From JAWBOD01 sp964651405 (lineage in GTDB: Archaea; Aenigmatarchaeota; Aenigmatarchaeia; Aenigmatarchaeales; Aenigmatarchaeaceae), in NCBI GenBank assembly GCA_964651405.1, contig CAZYZB010000024.1, positions 1 to 13,254 on the forward strand: 13,254 bases of DNA, in the 5' to 3' direction. Each line of letters opens with the position of its first letter. Position 1 is the first letter of the stretch. The notes under the pieces were generated by a model. That model did not search any database. It saw nothing but the letters and a program-made list of their open reading frames with translations, and was not told the DNA's origin. A program made the position numbers and the translations under genes. Below, piece by piece: positions 12,794-13,254 of the stretch.

Positions 12794-13221
12794 CCAATCA
12801 ATCCTATTCTTATTTTTTCATCTTGTTTATCTACTTTAATAGAAGCTGGCATAAGAGATGCTCCACTTATTTCAGCATCGATAGATAGTTTTCGACTTAT
12901 TTCAACTTGCTCGTTCCTAACGGACGTATTAACTAGCAATAAATCTTGGTTTAATGTTATACTGTATTTTTTATTGCCTATCTTTTCAGGTAAATTCAAT
13001 TCAAACAAGCCTGTAGTGTAGTTTGATGATTGATTAGCTAAACTGTATACTTCTAATATTTTACTTTTAATGGAATCTGCAAAATAGTTTAGTTCAACTG
13101 TAGTCAAGTCTCTCTCAATTCTTGATAAAGAAAGATAAATTGAGGATATTATCAAGCTCATTGCTATCAAACCTAACAGCAAAAGTACGCTGTGAGATAA
13201 AGTAGGATATATGCCTTTCAT
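12790..13221 (-). CDS. Minor pilin/pseudopilin-like protein, first gene of the cluster (143 residues)
   Basis: The protein starts MKG-IYPTLSHSVLLLLGLIAMSLIISSIYLSLS, a class III-type signal with a long hydrophobic helix. Next come an amphipathic continuation (RIERDLTTVELNYFADSIKSKILEVYSL) that would extend the helix out of the membrane, and a beta-rich ectodomain to residue 143 without cysteines. No named family is recognised. No Shine-Dalgarno site precedes the ATG, and a TATA box lies about 25 bases upstream, so the message is probably leaderless. This marks the 5' end of the five-gene coupled unit, at least as far as the window shows. The stop overlaps the next start in an ATGA junction. 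Confidence 0.73.
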   Translation of the reverse strand: MKGIYPTLSHSVLLLLGLIAMSLIISSIYLSLSRIERDLTTVELNYFADSIKSKILEVYSLANQSSNYTTGLFELNLPEKIGNKKYSITLNQDLLLVNTSVRNEQVEISRKLSIDAEISGASLMPASIKVDKQDEKIRIGLIG

Positions 13222-13240
13222 AATAAATGATAGTCTAAAC

Positions 13241-13250
13241 TTATAATAAA
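13241..13250 (-). promoter_or_regulatory. TATA box of the pilus cluster
   Basis: TTTATTATAA on the minus strand is centred about 25 bases before the ATG at 13221, predicting a leaderless transcript for the first minor-pilin gene. The upstream BRE region lies at the window edge and cannot be judged fully. Confidence 0.5.
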
Positions 13251-13254
13251 AGTT

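Noticed and set aside
1..13254. CRISPR arrays, insertion sequences, integrase genes and rRNA
   Set aside because: No regularly spaced direct repeats, transposase or integrase proteins, terminal inverted repeats or rRNA-like segments were found on either strand.

Overview
The window looks like a piece of an AT-rich archaeal chromosome, probably from a DPANN-type lineage; that placement is inference from the protein texture, with no 16S in view. The archaeal evidence is direct: EF-1alpha and EF-2 genes, archaeal-type uS7 and uS12, a threonyl-tRNA synthetase with the archaeal N-terminal editing domain, a tRNA intron with a bulge-helix-bulge splice motif, TATA-type promoters with short or absent leaders, and several class III (archaellin/pilin-type) signal peptides.

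Positions 1-4430 carry translation genes, mostly on the minus strand: tRNA-Gln, uS12 (rpsL), uS7 (rpsG), EF-2 and the first 20 codons of EF-1alpha. This is the archaeal str order, but a ZIP-family metal transporter on the opposite strand sits between uS7 and EF-2. EF-1alpha and EF-2 have nearly identical promoter cores. uS12 has unusual residues in both decoding-centre loops, and EF-2 has an Asp-to-His change in its P-loop. Threonyl-tRNA synthetase diverges from tRNA-Gln over a shared TATA region.

Positions 6400-7770 hold two divergent regulators, a TrmB-type protein and a small HTH protein with a cysteine-rich tail. The 189-bp space between them is full of palindromes. One is a perfect 15-bp inverted repeat that ends exactly at the start codon of the small regulator. 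Convergent to it, with no spacer, lie a membrane-anchored bifunctional-nuclease-domain (DUF151) protein and a 55-residue conserved-looking small protein.

Positions 8617-13221 are the most interesting region: a six-gene, minus-strand pilus-type cluster. Five genes overlap by 1 or 4 bases (TAATG or ATGA junctions), so they are probably translationally coupled. Each encodes a short N-terminal leader followed by a hydrophobic helix. The fifth is a 755-residue giant whose ectodomain has about eight ~50-60-residue repeats, resembling a beta-propeller. The last gene, a 141-residue major-pilin-like protein, has its own strong TATA box directly behind the giant's stop codon. I infer minor pilins and a tip adhesin that prime a filament of the last protein, a design comparable to the bacterial minor-pilin/PilY1 tip complex. 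No assembly ATPase, platform protein or prepilin peptidase is in the window. No CRISPR array, insertion sequence or rRNA gene was seen, and no gap exceeds 300 bases.
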